DNA from: Gemmatimonadota bacterium
GTDB lineage: Bacteria; JAAXHH01
Length of the DNA: 64,000 bases
Assembly: GCA_009841265.1 (NCBI GenBank)
Contig: VXMB01000009.1
Coordinates: forward strand, 789,911 to 853,910
Reading direction: 5' to 3'
Of this stretch, positions 51,821-60,203 are shown piece by piece. The notes under the pieces were generated by a model. The model had not been told where the DNA came from. It made no database searches and saw nothing but the letters and a program-made list of their open reading frames with translations. The position numbers were made by a program, and so were the translations under genes. Position 1 is the stretch's first letter. The number at the start of each line of letters is the position of its first letter.

Positions 51821-52729
51821 ATGAACCCCATCCATATCATCGGAGTGCCGCTCGACCTCGGCGCGGGACGCCGCGGCGTCGACATGGGCCCATCCGCCAT
51901 GCGCATCGCCGGCGTGGGCGAAAGGGTCTCCGCCCTGGGGAGAACAGTGACGGACCGGGGCGACCTGTCCGCGCCCATCCGGGAACTGTGCAGCCCGGGC
52001 GACGCCTCCAGGAAGTACATCGAAGACATCGCGGAGGTCTGCCGCAACCTTTACGATACGGCGCTAGCCGTGCACCGCGAAGGCGCGGTGCCCATCGTCC
52101 TGGGCGGCGATCACAGTCTTGCCGCCGGTTCGGTGGTGGCCACGGCCACGCGCGCCCGAGACGACGGCGAACGCATCGGCCTGCTGTGGGTGGACGCCCA
52201 CGGGGACATGAACACGCCTGGCATCAGCGCGAGCGGCAACGTCCACGGGATGGCGCTGTCCGCACTGCTGGGCGGCGAGCCCGCCGAACTGTCGGGTTTC
52301 GGTCCGGCCGGTCCGGCCGTCGAAGCGGAGCACACCGTACTCGTCGGCGTTCGCAACCTTGACCCCGCCGAGCGCAACCTGGTGCTCGAGTCCGGTATCC
52401 AAGTCTACACGATGAAAGACGTGGACCAGCTTGGGATGGCGCGGGTAGCTCAGAAAGCGTTGGAACTTGCGGGGAACGGCACGGCGGGCGTGCACGTGTC
52501 CTTCGACCTTGACGTGTGCGATCCGGGCATCGCACCGGGGGTGGGTACGCCGGGTAAGGGCGGACTGAGCTACCGGGAGGCCCACCTGCTCATGGAAACG
52601 GTGGCCGACAGCGGACTGCTGCGCGCCCTGGACATGGTCGAGCTGAATCCCATCCTCGACATGGGGAACGCCACGGCCGAACTGGGCGTGGAACTCCTGC
52701 TGTCAGCGCTCGGCCGCGGGATCCTGTAG
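51821..52729 (+). CDS. rocF: Arginase
   Basis: A 302-residue ureohydrolase, binuclear Mn enzyme. Metal ligands are visible in VLGGDHSLAAG, WVDAHGDMNTP and HVSFDLDVCDPGIAPG; SASGNVHGMALS and GLSYREAHLLMETVADSG favour arginase over agmatinase, as does LDMVELNP. It would split arginine to ornithine and urea. No urease or ornithine aminotransferase is close, although the class III aminotransferase at 14445 is of a related group. Confidence 0.93.
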   Translation: MNPIHIIGVPLDLGAGRRGVDMGPSAMRIAGVGERVSALGRTVTDRGDLSAPIRELCSPGDASRKYIEDIAEVCRNLYDTALAVHREGAVPIVLGGDHSLAAGSVVATATRARDDGERIGLLWVDAHGDMNTPGISASGNVHGMALSALLGGEPAELSGFGPAGPAVEAEHTVLVGVRNLDPAERNLVLESGIQVYTMKDVDQLGMARVAQKALELAGNGTAGVHVSFDLDVCDPGIAPGVGTPGKGGLSYREAHLLMETVADSGLLRALDMVELNPILDMGNATAELGVELLLSALGRGIL

Positions 52730-52827
52730 CCCGTCTGATCCGTCCTTACTTGCGACGCCTTCAGCTGGCTGCTTCAAACACGCAACGAGTTGTCGGGCGA
52801 GTGCCGGCGTGCACGTGCTGTCGTCGG

Positions 52828-54504
52828 TCAGGCCCGGGTGACCGCCCCCGTGGCCGCCGAAGAGACAAGCCGGGCGTACTTGGTCATGACGCCGTCGCCG
52901 AAACGGGATGACCGTTCGGTCCAGTCGGAAATGCGTTCGGCGATGACCTCGTCGGGCAACTCCACGTCCAGTCGGCGGGACGCCACGTCGAAGACCACCG
53001 TGTCTCCGTCGCGCAGCGCGGCGATGGGACCGCGCACCGCGGCTTCAGGCGCGACGTGCCCGACCATGAAGCCGTGGGTCGCGCCGGAAAAACGGCCGTC
53101 GGTCATGAGCGCGACCGATTCTCCCAGGCCCCGGCCGACGAGGGCGCCGGTGACGGCCAGCATTTCGCGCATGCCCGGGCCGCCCTTCGGTCCCTCGTAG
53201 CGGATGACCACCACGTCATTGGGTTGTATCCCCCCGTTCATCACCTCCGCCATGGCGTCTTCCTCGCAGTCGAACACCCGTGCGGGGCCCCGATGGTGGG
53301 TCTTCTCGTGGCCCGCGACCTTCAGGACACAGCCTTCGGGGGCAAGGTTGCCCTTGAGGATCACGTAGCCGCCGGTGGGCTTGAGCGGGTCCTCGAGGTT
53401 CCGGACGACCACCTGGCCCGGCGTCTCGGACGCCTGTGCGGCTTCCTCGGCGATGGTCCGGCCCGAAACGGTGATCGCATCCTCGTGGAGCATGCCGCCT
53501 TCCAGCATGCGCTTGGCCACGAGCCGGTTGCCGCCCGCCGCGAACAGGTCATTGGCGACGAAACGTCCACCCGGTTTCAGGTCGGCGAGCAGCGGCGTCT
53601 TCTCGCTGATCCGATCGAAATCCTCGATCTGCAGGTCCACGCCTGACTCCTGGGCGACGGCCAACAGGTGCAGCACGCTGTTGGTGGAACCTCCGGTGGT
53701 GAGCACGGCGGCGATGGCGTTTTCGAAGGCCTGCCGGGTCATGATATCCCGCGGGCAGAGGTTCCTTCGCACCAGTTCCATGACCTGTCGTCCGCATTCG
53801 CGGCCCACCTCCGGCTTGTCCGGGTGGGTGGCGGGTACGCTCGCGCTGCCGATGGGCGAGATCCCCAGCATCTCGAAGGCGATGGCCATGGTATTGGCCG
53901 TGAACTGGCCGCCGCAGGCACCGGCGCCCGGACAGGCGTGATCTTCCATGTCCTTGAGCTCCAGGTCGGTCATCCTTCCCGAAGCGTGGGCGCCCACCGC
54001 TTCGAACACGTCCTGGATGGTGACGTCGTGCTGCTGGAAGCTGCCCGGCATGATCGAGCCGCCGTAGAGCATCAGGGACGGCACGTTCACCCGGCCGAGG
54101 GCCATGACCGTGCCCGGGATCGTCTTGTCGCAGCCGGACAGGGCGATCAGGCCGTCGAACATGTTCCCGATCGTGACCAGCTCGATGGAATCGGCGATCA
54201 CCTCGCGGCTGACCAGCGAAGCCTTCATGCCCTGGCTGCCCATGGTGATTCCGTCGGAGATGGAGACGGTGTTGAACTCCATGGGCGTGCCGCCGGCCTC
54301 CCGGACGCCCTCCTTCACGTATTCGGCCAGGTCGCGCAGGTGGTAGGTGCAGGGACCGATTTCGATCCAGGTGTTGGCGATCCCGATAATCGGCCGAGCC
54401 AGGTCCGCGTCGGTGAACCCGGATGCCTTGAGCATGGCCCGGGCCGGGGCGCGAGAGGGCCCGTCGGTGATCGTTCTGCTGTGTCTCTTTCCATCGTCTG
54501 CCAT
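52828..54504 (-). CDS. ilvD: Dihydroxy-acid dehydratase
   Basis: A 558-residue Fe-S dehydratase of branched-chain amino acid and pantothenate synthesis. Cluster and active-site motifs: ALSGCDKTIPGTVMALGR, DHACPGAGACGGQFTANTM, and GGSTNSVLHLLAVA; late LMTDGRFSGATHGFMVGHVAPE holds the catalytic serine region. I start at ATG 54504, giving MADDGKRHSRTITDGPSRAP; the longer frame to 54594 adds 30 unlike residues. Length is normal. A TATATA box lies at about 54535, but no -35 is seen. Confidence 0.96.
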   Translation of the reverse strand: MADDGKRHSRTITDGPSRAPARAMLKASGFTDADLARPIIGIANTWIEIGPCTYHLRDLAEYVKEGVREAGGTPMEFNTVSISDGITMGSQGMKASLVSREVIADSIELVTIGNMFDGLIALSGCDKTIPGTVMALGRVNVPSLMLYGGSIMPGSFQQHDVTIQDVFEAVGAHASGRMTDLELKDMEDHACPGAGACGGQFTANTMAIAFEMLGISPIGSASVPATHPDKPEVGRECGRQVMELVRRNLCPRDIMTRQAFENAIAAVLTTGGSTNSVLHLLAVAQESGVDLQIEDFDRISEKTPLLADLKPGGRFVANDLFAAGGNRLVAKRMLEGGMLHEDAITVSGRTIAEEAAQASETPGQVVVRNLEDPLKPTGGYVILKGNLAPEGCVLKVAGHEKTHHRGPARVFDCEEDAMAEVMNGGIQPNDVVVIRYEGPKGGPGMREMLAVTGALVGRGLGESVALMTDGRFSGATHGFMVGHVAPEAAVRGPIAALRDGDTVVFDVASRRLDVELPDEVIAERISDWTERSSRFGDGVMTKYARLVSSAATGAVTRA

Positions 54505-54607
54505 TTTTCGGTCTCCGTTCTGCTTGAAAGGTTTATATAGTCCGTATCGGCCGCCGGCCACCCGGCCGCAGCAAGGCTCGATCGGCGGCAGCAAAGCGCG
54601 ATCGACG

Positions 54608-55081
54608 CTACTTGAGCGTGATTATGAAGGCCGTCAGCCTACCCACCTGTTCTTCCGTCAAATGATCGTAGTCTGGCATCAGTCCCGTGAAGTGATCGAA
54701 CCGGGGATTCCGCAGGTGCTCTGCGAACCAGGCCTTGATCCGCTCTTCGCCCTGCGTGCCAAGCACCTGCTCGTAACGCGGCGCGAAAAAGGCGTGTGCA
54801 TCCGGTCTGGCCACCCGGAGCGAATCCAGATGATGCTGGTACGCCGTGTCGGTCAGGCGGGCGGAAAGCCGGGGAATCAGCCCGGCCAGGTCGGGTCCCC
54901 GGGAAATCCCTCCGCCGATGGCGTGGCACGTTGCACAGCCCTGCAGCCGGAAGAGTCTTCTGCCGTGCTCCGCCGGCGTGCGGGGTTCGCCCGCTCCGTC
55001 CGTCCCGTACATGAAGACCACGGCGACCGCCATGAGGACCGCGCCGACACCGAAGAGGGTCACCAGGACGCTGAATCGCAT
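54608..55081 (-). CDS. Membrane-anchored mono-heme cytochrome c
   Basis: A 157-residue class I cytochrome c. The N-terminal hydrophobic segment (about 5-25) is a signal or anchor. Heme site CATCH at residues 49-53 and the Met ligand probably in GLMPDYDHLTEEQVGRLTAFI. Between them is a longer-than-usual insert (SLRVARPDAHAFFAPRYE). Preceded by AAGGAG at a short distance. It sits 22 bases behind the dehydrogenase gene. It probably passes electrons at the periplasmic face, partner unknown. Confidence 0.85.
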   Translation of the reverse strand: MRFSVLVTLFGVGAVLMAVAVVFMYGTDGAGEPRTPAEHGRRLFRLQGCATCHAIGGGISRGPDLAGLIPRLSARLTDTAYQHHLDSLRVARPDAHAFFAPRYEQVLGTQGEERIKAWFAEHLRNPRFDHFTGLMPDYDHLTEEQVGRLTAFIITLK

Positions 55082-55103
55082 CGATCTCCTTCAGGGGTCG
55101 ATT

Positions 55104-55994
55104 CTAGCCGTGTACTTCCACCCCGGACATTCGTTCCAGGGATTTCACCAGGGCCTGCGTGCCCTCGTCGCCCTCGCCCGCGGCCTCGACGGCATTGAAC
55201 AACTGGTGGGCGAGGCTCGCGCCGGGCAGTCCCAGTCCGAGCTCCGAGGCGGCGCCGAGTACGAGCCGCAAGTCCTTCTGCTGCAGTTTCACCATGAATC
55301 CCGGATCGAAGTCCCGCTTTATGATGCGCGGCGCCAGGTTGGACAGCTGCCAGGAACCCGCGGCGCCCCCGCTGATCGCGGCGAGCATCTTCTCCATGTC
55401 CAGGCCGGCTTTGGCGGCCAGGATGAGCGCTTCCGCCATGGCGAGGTTCGTTACGCTGACCGCCACCTGGTTGCACAGCTTGGTCATCTGTCCCGCGCCG
55501 TGATCGCCGATCAGGTTGATGCTCTTGCCCATGGCTTCGAAGACGGGCAAGCACCGTTCGAAGACCTCCTGCCTGCCGCCCACCATGATGGACAGGGTCC
55601 CCGCGATCGCCCCGGTGTCGCCGCCGCTGACCGGCGCATCGAGCATGTCGGCGCCCTTCTCCCTGAGCGCCGCGGCCATCGTCCGCGTGGCCGAGGGGGA
55701 GATGGTGCTCATGTCGATGACCACCGAACCCGGACTGATGCCCTCGATGATCCCGCCTTCACCCAGGATCACCTTCTCCACGTCCGGCGTGTCGGTCACG
55801 ATCGTGATGATCACGTCCGACTTGCCCGCCGTTTCTTCCGGGCTGTCGGCCCAGACCGCGCCTTCCGACAGCAGCTGCCCGGCCCGCGATTTCGTCCGGG
55901 TATTCACGGTGCAGGCATAACCCGCCTTCATGAGGTTGCGACACATCGGCTCGCCCATGATGCCGAGGCCGATGAAACCGATTCTTTCCGCCAT
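55104..55994 (-). CDS. Beta-hydroxyacid dehydrogenase (3-hydroxyisobutyrate dehydrogenase/tartronate semialdehyde reductase type)
   Basis: A 296-residue NAD(P)-dependent enzyme. Cofactor motif GFIGLGIMGEPMCRNL, substrate-binding DAPVSGGDTGAIAGTLSIMV, catalytic Lys in GAGQMTKLCNQ, and KDLRLVLGAASELG near the C-terminus. GarR-like tartronate semialdehyde reductases and 3-hydroxyisobutyrate dehydrogenases share these features, so the substrate is uncertain. The cytochrome c gene follows. The 215 bases upstream to moeB hold no further gene. Confidence 0.9.
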   Translation of the reverse strand: MAERIGFIGLGIMGEPMCRNLMKAGYACTVNTRTKSRAGQLLSEGAVWADSPEETAGKSDVIITIVTDTPDVEKVILGEGGIIEGISPGSVVIDMSTISPSATRTMAAALREKGADMLDAPVSGGDTGAIAGTLSIMVGGRQEVFERCLPVFEAMGKSINLIGDHGAGQMTKLCNQVAVSVTNLAMAEALILAAKAGLDMEKMLAAISGGAAGSWQLSNLAPRIIKRDFDPGFMVKLQQKDLRLVLGAASELGLGLPGASLAHQLFNAVEAAGEGDEGTQALVKSLERMSGVEVHG

Positions 55995-56209
55995 GGTGTG
56001 GATTCCTTATGGTTTTCCGGTTGGAAGTGAATGTGGATTCGCGAACACAGAATGTCCGTCCTGCCTGGGTGGACCGGCCAGTTCAACCATCGCCTGCGTT
56101 CCGTCGAACTGTAGAACAGGCGATTCCGGCGAACCTGATGATCCGGGTGTACCGGGCGGCTTGCTTACAGGAAGCTACGCGGCCAATAAACTACGCGACC
56201 CACCCGCCG

Positions 56210-57391
56210 TCAACCGGCGGCCGGCGCGAAGCCGCAGAAGGCTTCGTAGTCGATTAACTCGGTTATCGTGGGATTCTCGCCGCACAGGGGACAGGACGGA
56301 TCCTTCTGGACGTTGAAGGTCTGGAAGGTCATGTCCAGCGCGTCGTACATCAGGATCCGGCCAATGAGCGGATCGCCCTGGTCGAGTATGAGCTTGAGGG
56401 TCTCGGTGGCCTGAATGAGTCCCACCGTCCCGGGAAGGACACCGAGCACGCCCGCTTCGTCACAACTGGGGACGGCGCCGGGTGGCGGCGGTTCGGGATA
56501 GAGACAGCGGTAACAGGGTCCCCGGTCCGGATGAAACACCGTGGCGTAACCGTCGAACTGGTAGATACTGCCGTGGACGTTCGGCTTGCCGGCCAGCACG
56601 CAGGCGTCGTTCACCAGGTACCGTGTCGGGAAATTGTCGCAACCGTCGACGATGATGTCGTAATCCTTGATGATCTCCATGATGTTGTCGGCCATGAGGC
56701 GGGTTTCATGGAGGATCACGTTGCAGTCGGGGTTCAGGTCGTTGATCGTCTCCTGGGCGGACACCACCTTGGGACGGCCGATGTCGGACGTACCGTGGAT
56801 GATCTGCCGCTGCAGGTTCGTCACGTCCACCACGTCGAAGTCGACGAGCCCGATGGTGCCCACTCCGGCGGCCGCGAGGTAGTAAGCTGCCGGGGATCCC
56901 AGTCCGCCCGATCCCACCAGCAGCACCCTGGCGTCGAGGATCTTCACCTGGCCCTTCTCCCCGATCTCGGGCACGATCAGGTGCCGGGAATACCGGAGGC
57001 GTTCTTCCTTGCTCAAGTTCCGCTCCTGGACCGTGGGTAAACCGGCGGCGCTCCATCCCGTATATCCTTCCCGCATGGAGATGACATTGGTGTATCCCAT
57101 GGCTTCCAGCGACTGCGCCGCCAGCGCCGAGCGGTTGCCGCCAGCGCAATACAGCACGATTTCCCGGTTCCGGTCGCTCTCGGTGTTTTCGATCCTGAGC
57201 TCCAGAAATCCCCTTGGAATATGGGTCGCTCCGACGATGACGCCCTGGTCGACTTCGTCCTGTTCGCGTACGTCGATCAGGACCAGGTCGGCGTTCCGAT
57301 CCAGCTTTTCCTTGAGTTCTTCCATGGACATCTCATTCACTTCGCCCTTGACCTGGGCTAGGAGTTCCTGAGATGACATCCGCTGACTCAT
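56210..57391 (-). CDS. moeB: Rhodanese-MoeB fusion (sulfur-carrier adenylyltransferase)
   Basis: A 393-residue fusion. Residues about 15-115 are a rhodanese domain with active-site Cys in IVLYCAGGNRSALA; residues about 130-390 are the ThiF/MoeB E1-like adenylyltransferase: LLVGSGGLGSPAAYYLAAAG (ATP site), DVTNLQRQIIHGTSDIG, zinc pairs CYRC and CPLC. MoeB activates the C-terminus of MoaD-type carriers; rhodanese supplies sulfur. In eukaryotic MOCS3 and many bacterial fusions the rhodanese is C-terminal, while here it leads. AGGAG precedes ATG 57391. It follows moaA by 12 bases. Confidence 0.92.
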   Translation of the reverse strand: MSQRMSSQELLAQVKGEVNEMSMEELKEKLDRNADLVLIDVREQDEVDQGVIVGATHIPRGFLELRIENTESDRNREIVLYCAGGNRSALAAQSLEAMGYTNVISMREGYTGWSAAGLPTVQERNLSKEERLRYSRHLIVPEIGEKGQVKILDARVLLVGSGGLGSPAAYYLAAAGVGTIGLVDFDVVDVTNLQRQIIHGTSDIGRPKVVSAQETINDLNPDCNVILHETRLMADNIMEIIKDYDIIVDGCDNFPTRYLVNDACVLAGKPNVHGSIYQFDGYATVFHPDRGPCYRCLYPEPPPPGAVPSCDEAGVLGVLPGTVGLIQATETLKLILDQGDPLIGRILMYDALDMTFQTFNVQKDPSCPLCGENPTITELIDYEAFCGFAPAAG

Positions 57392-57403
57392 GATGATCTC
57401 CTG

Positions 57404-58396
57404 CTATCCGCCGATGGAGGACATGGTCCGTTCCGGCTGGACGAAATCGGGTTCGTTGATGTGATGGCCCGGTTCCTTGTTCCGTACGGCCTCGATCACC
57501 GTCTCGGCGATCTCGGCGTCCGAGGCACCGCCCCGCAGCAGGGCCTTGATATCGGTTTCGTTAATGGAGAACAGGCAGGTCCTGAGCTTGCCGTCCGCCG
57601 TTATGCGTATGCGGTTGCAACTGCCGCAGAAGGGTTCGCTGACCGAAGCGATGAGTCCGATCTCGCCCTGTCCGTCCCGGAACCGGAACAGGTCGGCCGG
57701 TTCCCGCTGGTTGGGCCGCTTCACGGCGTCCAGGGGCCACTGCGCGCTTATTCGTTCGATAATCTCGGCACCGTCCAGCACCTGGTCTCGCGTCCAGGAA
57801 CGGTCTGCGTCCAGCGGCATGAACTCGATGAAGCGCACCTGGTACGGTCCCGTACGCGCCAGTTTCGCAAAATCGAGGAGTTCGTCCTCGGTATATCCCT
57901 TCATGGCGACCACATTGATCTTGATCGGAAGCTGGAAATGCCGGGTCGCCTCTTCCAATCCGTCGAGTACCTTGTGCAGGACGTCGCGGCGGGTCATCTC
58001 CTTGAACTTCTCCTCGTCCAGCGTATCCAGGCTGACGTTGATCCGGGGCAGTCCCGCCTCGCGCAGGTCGTGTGACATCTTCTTGAGCAGGAATCCGTTG
58101 GTCGTCATGGCCATGTCACGGACGCCGGGTATCTCCGCGAGCATGCGCACCAGTACCGGCAGGTCCTTCCGGACGGTCGGCTCTCCACCGGTCAACCTCA
58201 GCTTGGAGATGCCCAGCCCGGTGACGATACCGACGAAACGCGTGATTTCCTCGAAGGTCAGGATCTCTTCGCGTGGCTGGAAGATCATCCCCACTTCGGG
58301 CATGCAGTAGATACAGCGGAAATTACACTGATCCGTCACCGATATCCGAAGGTTGTTGATCGTTCGACCGAAACTGTCCGTCAGCTGGTAACTCAT
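57404..58396 (-). CDS. moaA: GTP 3',8-cyclase (molybdenum cofactor)
   Basis: A 330-residue radical SAM enzyme that starts molybdenum cofactor synthesis from GTP. N-terminal cluster CNFRCIYC, SAM motif LRLTGGEPTVRKDL, C-terminal cluster FCGSCNRIRIT...LRTC, and the functional GG tail (RTMSSIGG) at the very end. ATG 58396 gives MSYQLTDSFGRTINNLRISV; the frame to 58435 adds unrelated residues. moaC, moaD and moaE are not in the window. It shares an operon with moeB. Confidence 0.95.
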   Translation of the reverse strand: MSYQLTDSFGRTINNLRISVTDQCNFRCIYCMPEVGMIFQPREEILTFEEITRFVGIVTGLGISKLRLTGGEPTVRKDLPVLVRMLAEIPGVRDMAMTTNGFLLKKMSHDLREAGLPRINVSLDTLDEEKFKEMTRRDVLHKVLDGLEEATRHFQLPIKINVVAMKGYTEDELLDFAKLARTGPYQVRFIEFMPLDADRSWTRDQVLDGAEIIERISAQWPLDAVKRPNQREPADLFRFRDGQGEIGLIASVSEPFCGSCNRIRITADGKLRTCLFSINETDIKALLRGGASDAEIAETVIEAVRNKEPGHHINEPDFVQPERTMSSIGG

Positions 58397-58473
58397 GCTA
58401 TATCTCGTGACCGTGCGGGCGGCCTTGAATGACACTATGTTTAGTGATTGAATTCACTTGATTTGAACGGTTT

Positions 58474-58502
58474 AATATACACGCAGAACACATTTCCGTA
58501 AA
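58474..58502 (-). promoter_or_regulatory. Promoter of moaA-moeB
   Basis: On the minus strand TTTACG (58497-58502), 17 bases, TATATT (58474-58479). The leader to ATG 58396 is about 70 bases and contains the small inverted repeat CACTA-(4)-TAGTG (58433-58446). It is too small for a Moco riboswitch. Confidence 0.65.
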
Positions 58503-58599
58503 GGGAAAACTGACTACCGGCCGGCTGTGTTCAGGACGAATCAAGTATGCGGTAGAACATGTGGCGGGAAGTCTTCAATGTGATGATTCGACGCCAGCC

Positions 58600-59940
58600 C
58601 TAGCCCCTCCTCTTCCGCCAGATCAACCAGAACGGCAGGCCGGTAACGATAAAGGCGAGGTCGATCAGGGAGTTGTACCATTCGAAGGTGGCGCGCAGCA
58701 CCACGAGGACGACGATGCCCGCCAGGAAGAGAGACGGCGTCCAGGGATAGAGCGGCACCCGGTACCCGCCCTCGGCGCCGACGCCCATACGGCGAAGCCT
58801 GAACAGGGCCAGGGTGTTGGCCCCGAAGAAGATGAGCACCGCGAACACCATTCCCGCCATGATGGTCTCGAAGGTCCCCCGGAAAAGGAGAATGACCGTT
58901 CCCCACACAGCGTGGGCGATGATGGCCCGCGAAGGCGTGCGGTACACGGGATGGATGTAGTCCAGCCACTTGAAGAAGAGCCCATCCCGCGCCATGGCGT
59001 AATAGACCCGTGTGGCGGTCATGAAGGTCCCGTTCATGCTGCCGGTCGTGGAGATCATGACGGTGACGGCGATGAACCCCGCGCCGAGGGGCCCCAGCAG
59101 CAGGACGGCCGTGTCCGAAGCCACGATGCTGCTCGACCGGACGCCTTCCATGCCGAGGGTCTGGTGATAGAGGAGATTCGCGAGGACATAGATCAGGACG
59201 ATCGCGGTGATCCCCACGAACATGGTCAGGGGTATGGTACGCCGGGGGTCCTTCATCTCTCCCGCCGAGTAGCCCACCCGTTCGAATCCCATGTAGGCGA
59301 AGACTACCATGAAGGCGGCGGCGATGATATTGCCGACGGGCCCCAGCGTGCCAGTCGGCGCCGCGACGGTGCCCAGCAGGTTCTCACCCCCGTAATCCAG
59401 CGTAAATCCAAGCGCCACGAGGAGCATCAGGCCGGCGACCTTGAGCACCGTGGTCAGGCGCTGGTAGAAGCCGGCCCGGTGCACGCCCACGTAGTTCAGG
59501 ATGGTCAGCAGCAGGATAATGAACAGGGCGACGGCTATCCGTTCGACGTGCGTCATCTCGACGAAATAGGTAAAATAGTTGACGGTCACGATGGCCAGGC
59601 CGGCGAGGGGGCTGGTGCGGATTATGAACAGCTGGGACCAGCCGAACATGAACCCGGCGAAGGGACCGAAAGCGCGGCTGATGTACATGTACTCGCCGCC
59701 CGTGTCCGGCATCCGGCTGCCCAGTTCCGCGTAGACCAGGCCGCCTATGAAAATGAAGGCACCGCCCGCGACCCAGAGCCAGAGGATGGGCGTGAAGGAC
59801 CCGGTGAAGCCGGCGATGATCTGGGGCGCCGAAAAGATCCCGGCCCCAATGGTAATGCCGACGAGGATGGCGATGCCGTCGAATAGCCCAAGGGACTTGC
59901 GCAGCGTTGGGCGGAAAGGTTTTGCATGCGATTGGGACAT
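58600..59940 (-). CDS. APC-family amino-acid permease
   Basis: A 446-residue transporter with about twelve membrane helices. The first helix holds GIAILVGITIGAGIFSAPQI, the unwound substrate-binding TM1 of the APC family, followed by ELGSRMPDTGGEYMYISRAFG and, in TM6, FAYMGFERVGYSAGEMKDP. It resembles LAT/cationic-type exchangers and importers. It stands alone on the minus strand, divergent from the binding-protein gene at 60204. The end is 164 bases from moaA's start region. Confidence 0.92.
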   Translation of the reverse strand: MSQSHAKPFRPTLRKSLGLFDGIAILVGITIGAGIFSAPQIIAGFTGSFTPILWLWVAGGAFIFIGGLVYAELGSRMPDTGGEYMYISRAFGPFAGFMFGWSQLFIIRTSPLAGLAIVTVNYFTYFVEMTHVERIAVALFIILLLTILNYVGVHRAGFYQRLTTVLKVAGLMLLVALGFTLDYGGENLLGTVAAPTGTLGPVGNIIAAAFMVVFAYMGFERVGYSAGEMKDPRRTIPLTMFVGITAIVLIYVLANLLYHQTLGMEGVRSSSIVASDTAVLLLGPLGAGFIAVTVMISTTGSMNGTFMTATRVYYAMARDGLFFKWLDYIHPVYRTPSRAIIAHAVWGTVILLFRGTFETIMAGMVFAVLIFFGANTLALFRLRRMGVGAEGGYRVPLYPWTPSLFLAGIVVLVVLRATFEWYNSLIDLAFIVTGLPFWLIWRKRRG

Positions 59941-59977
59941 GTTTGGGATTGCCTGGCGTGGTTGAAGAGCCGACTTG

Positions 59978-60067
59978 GGTGAGCGGGGCGGCTCAGGTGA
60001 GCAGGACGGCTCAGGTGAGCGGGACGAGCCGGATGACCTGGACGACGCGGGTGAGCGGGACGGATCA
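59978..60067. repeat. 18-base tandem repeat, five units, upstream of the permease gene
   Basis: Five consecutive 18-base units with consensus ggtgagcgggacggctca start at 59978, 59996, 60014, 60032 and 60050; the fourth is the most diverged. They fill most of the region where promoters for the divergent permease and binding-protein genes should lie. Confidence 0.85.
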
Positions 60068-60133
60068 CCACCAACCTATCTTCCCCCATCCCAGGTGTCA
60101 AGAGACCCGGTCTGATCATCCTGCGCTTTTCTA

Positions 60134-60163
60134 TTGACCCGGGTAAGAAAGGGTGGTCATTTT
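60134..60163 (+). promoter_or_regulatory. Weak candidate promoter of the family-5 binding protein gene
   Basis: TTGACC (60134-60139) with CATTTT 18 bases later (60158-60163). The -35 is good (5 of 6), the -10 poor (3 of 6). Confidence 0.35.
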
Positions 60164-60203
60164 AAAGGAAACACGCACAACCCCATACAAGGAAGCACGT
60201 ACT

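Noticed and set aside
54520..54545. TATATA box before ilvD as a promoter
   Set aside because: The upstream DNA is very GC-rich and no -35 box at 15-19 bases is present.
58397..58473. A molybdenum cofactor riboswitch before moaA
   Set aside because: The leader is only about 70 bases and has just one 5-base-pair stem. The known Moco element is larger and multi-stemmed.
59978..60067. The 18-base tandem repeats as a CRISPR array
   Set aside because: Units adjoin directly without spacers, are short and imperfect, and no cas gene is present.
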